The notes below the pieces were generated by a model. The model did not search any database, had not been told where the DNA came from, and saw only the letters and a list, made by a program, of their open reading frames with translations. From an uncultured Synergistia bacterium (GTDB lineage: Bacteria > Eremiobacterota > SpSt-956 > JAKJGF01), in the NCBI GenBank assembly GCA_937888925.1, contig CALARM010000075.1, positions 1-5,859 of the forward strand: DNA of 5,859 nucleotides, written 5' to 3'. The stretch's first letter is position 1. Every line of letters starts with the position of its first letter. Positions 4,506 to 5,859 of the stretch are shown here, in pieces. A program made the position numbers and the translations under genes.

Positions 4506-5859
4506 ATGAATATACAGAATAAGTTAATAGTTCTCATATGTTCAATATTAATACTCTGTCTTGTAGTATTGATTATCCAGAGGCATCTGGAAAAAAACAA
4601 ACTGATAGTATTATTTCAGGAAGAAAAAGAAGAAAAAAGTAAAGTTTTCGATAAAATTCTTTATCTTAAAGGGGAATCTTTATACAATCTAACCTATGAT
4701 TATACATACTGGGACGAAATGGTATTATTTTTAAAAAATAAAGATAAAACCTGGGGTAAAAACAATATAGAAACCGTTCTTCCAACATATCATGCCAGTT
4801 ATGTATGGATTTATTCCGCAGATTTCTCACCTATTTATTCTGTATCAGAACTGAGAAAAACAGAGCTTAAAAAACTTCCCTTACCAGAAAAAGCTCTTAA
4901 ATATTTATTTATGGGAAAAAATCGTTTTACTCATTTTTTTGTCAATACACCTGACGGACTCATAGAAATTCGTGGTGCTACAATTCATCCTACTGCTGAT
5001 AAAGAAAGAATTTCCGAACCTGAAGGCTATTTTTTTGCAGGACGTTTATGGGACTCGAAATATCTTAACGAGCTGTCACTGTTAACCAGAAGTGAAATAA
5101 TCATGAATACTTACTCTCAGAAGAACAGAATTGACGATAAAATAGAGGATGATGGTGTCCATTTTTTTAAAACCCTTTACGGATGGAACAAAGAACCGAT
5201 CATAACTATGGATATAGTGTCCAAAACCAGTATTATAAACAGCCTGAACAATGCATCTAACTGGAGTTTACTGATAGTTATTACCTATGCTTTAATATTA
5301 TTGATTTTACTGTATACATCAATTACATTATGGATAAGATCTCCTCTGAGAAGTATAACTATGGCTTTAAATAAAAATAATCCTGATTATCTTGAGAGAC
5401 TTAAACATGATAGAAGTGAATTCGGACATATAAGTACATTAATAAATCAATTCTTTGCCCAGAGAAGTGAGCTTATAAAAGAAATTGAAGAAAGAAAATA
5501 TTTAAATGAAAAACTGGAAAAGGAAATCACTGAGAGAAAACAGGTAGAAACATTACTCAGAGAAAGTGAAAAGAGATACCGTCATCTTCTTGAAATAGCA
5601 CAGGAAGGCATATGGGCTATAGACGGCGAGTGGAATACAACCTTTATAAATCCCAAAATATCGGATATACTTGGATATACAACAGAAGAAATGATAGACA
5701 GGAAGTTTCTTGATTTTATAGATAAAGATGACAGAGATTATTTCAGGGCAAATATGGAGAAATACAAAAAAACTATCAGAGAAGATCTGAGCTGTGAATT
5801 CCTGAAAAAAGACGGAAAAAAAATCTATACATCTTTATCTCTCAGTCCCATTAATGATG
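4506..5859 (+). CDS. CHASE4-PAS membrane sensor protein, N-terminal part (partial at window end)
   Basis: Inner-membrane signal sensor; 451 residues are visible and no stop is reached. Order of parts: a first membrane helix (about 6-25); an extracytoplasmic CHASE4 domain (about 45-245) with the characteristic DYTYWDEM (65-72) and a VWIYSADFSPIYSV strand pair (100-113); a second membrane helix (about 253-277); a degenerate HAMP-like segment starting SPLRSITMAL (279-288) with EFGHISTLINQFF (305-317); a charged coiled coil (about 318-355, EIEERK and EITERK); and a PAS domain from RESEKRYRHLLEIAQEGIW (352-370), with FINPKISDILGYT (380-392), cut off near residue 451. This layout is common in sensor histidine kinases and also in GGDEF/EAL proteins. 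The output domain is outside the window, so kinase is only the more likely reading. It is divergent from the pseudopilin operon and may regulate it, which is inference. Confidence 0.85.
   Translation, partial: MNIQNKLIVLICSILILCLVVLIIQRHLEKNKLIVLFQEEKEEKSKVFDKILYLKGESLYNLTYDYTYWDEMVLFLKNKDKTWGKNNIETVLPTYHASYVWIYSADFSPIYSVSELRKTELKKLPLPEKALKYLFMGKNRFTHFFVNTPDGLIEIRGATIHPTADKERISEPEGYFFAGRLWDSKYLNELSLLTRSEIIMNTYSQKNRIDDKIEDDGVHFFKTLYGWNKEPIITMDIVSKTSIINSLNNASNWSLLIVITYALILLILLYTSITLWIRSPLRSITMALNKNNPDYLERLKHDRSEFGHISTLINQFFAQRSELIKEIEERKYLNEKLEKEITERKQVETLLRESEKRYRHLLEIAQEGIWAIDGEWNTTFINPKISDILGYTTEEMIDRKFLDFIDKDDRDYFRANMEKYKKTIREDLSCEFLKKDGKKIYTSLSLSPIND

Noticed and set aside
4506..5859. Methyl-accepting chemotaxis receptor
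   Set aside because: The second membrane helix is followed by a degenerate HAMP-like stretch, coiled coil and PAS domain rather than a long methyl-accepting helical bundle, at least in the visible part.

Overview
The window is AT-rich bacterial DNA. Arg is written mostly as AGA and Ile often as ATA. It holds one complete housekeeping gene, a complete three-gene pseudopilin operon, the first part of a membrane sensor gene, and a short gene tail at the left edge. Class I/III prepilin leaders and I-J-K-type minor pilins indicate an organism with a type IV pilus or type II secretion machine. The low GC, the Asp-Pro-Asn-rich surface protein and the short heptamer repeats would suit an uncultivated, Gram-negative-like lineage. 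I cannot name the phylum from the sequence.

Left part (1-1166): an unidentified ORF tail ends at 103. Then come a four-copy heptamer array (CGCGTYA, 121-148), aroC (158-1126, chorismate synthase), a GC-rich palindrome holding the aroC stop codon (1117-1136), and a second, unrelated heptamer array (CACTTTT, 1142-1166). The aroC gene is therefore bracketed by 7-bp-period repeats. Its protein carries all three family signatures but is short.

Middle part (1165-4262, minus strand): three tightly packed genes transcribed from about 4291 leftwards. The order is a PilV/GspI-like, a PilW/GspJ-like and a very large PilX/GspK-like pseudopilin. This matches the minor-pilin tip complex of type IV pili and type II secretion systems, in which the K/X subunit lacks Glu5 and caps the fibre. 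The 624-residue cap carries an Asp-Pro-rich insert and many cysteines, and is probably the exposed functional part of the fibre tip. No assembly ATPase, secretin, prepilin peptidase or major pilin lies in the window.

Right part (4263-5859): a 243-bp divergent intergenic region with a good minus-strand promoter and a weaker plus-strand one. It is followed by the start of a sensor protein (TM - CHASE4 - TM - HAMP-like/coiled coil - PAS) that runs off the window. It is probably a histidine kinase or a cyclic-di-GMP enzyme, but its output domain is not visible. Its divergent position makes it a candidate regulator of the pilin operon, which is inference only.

I see no wholly new system. The points most worth a second look are the oversized, DPN-rich K-type pseudopilin with its motif-sharing partners, and the repeat elements that supply the stop codons or leader of the genes they touch.
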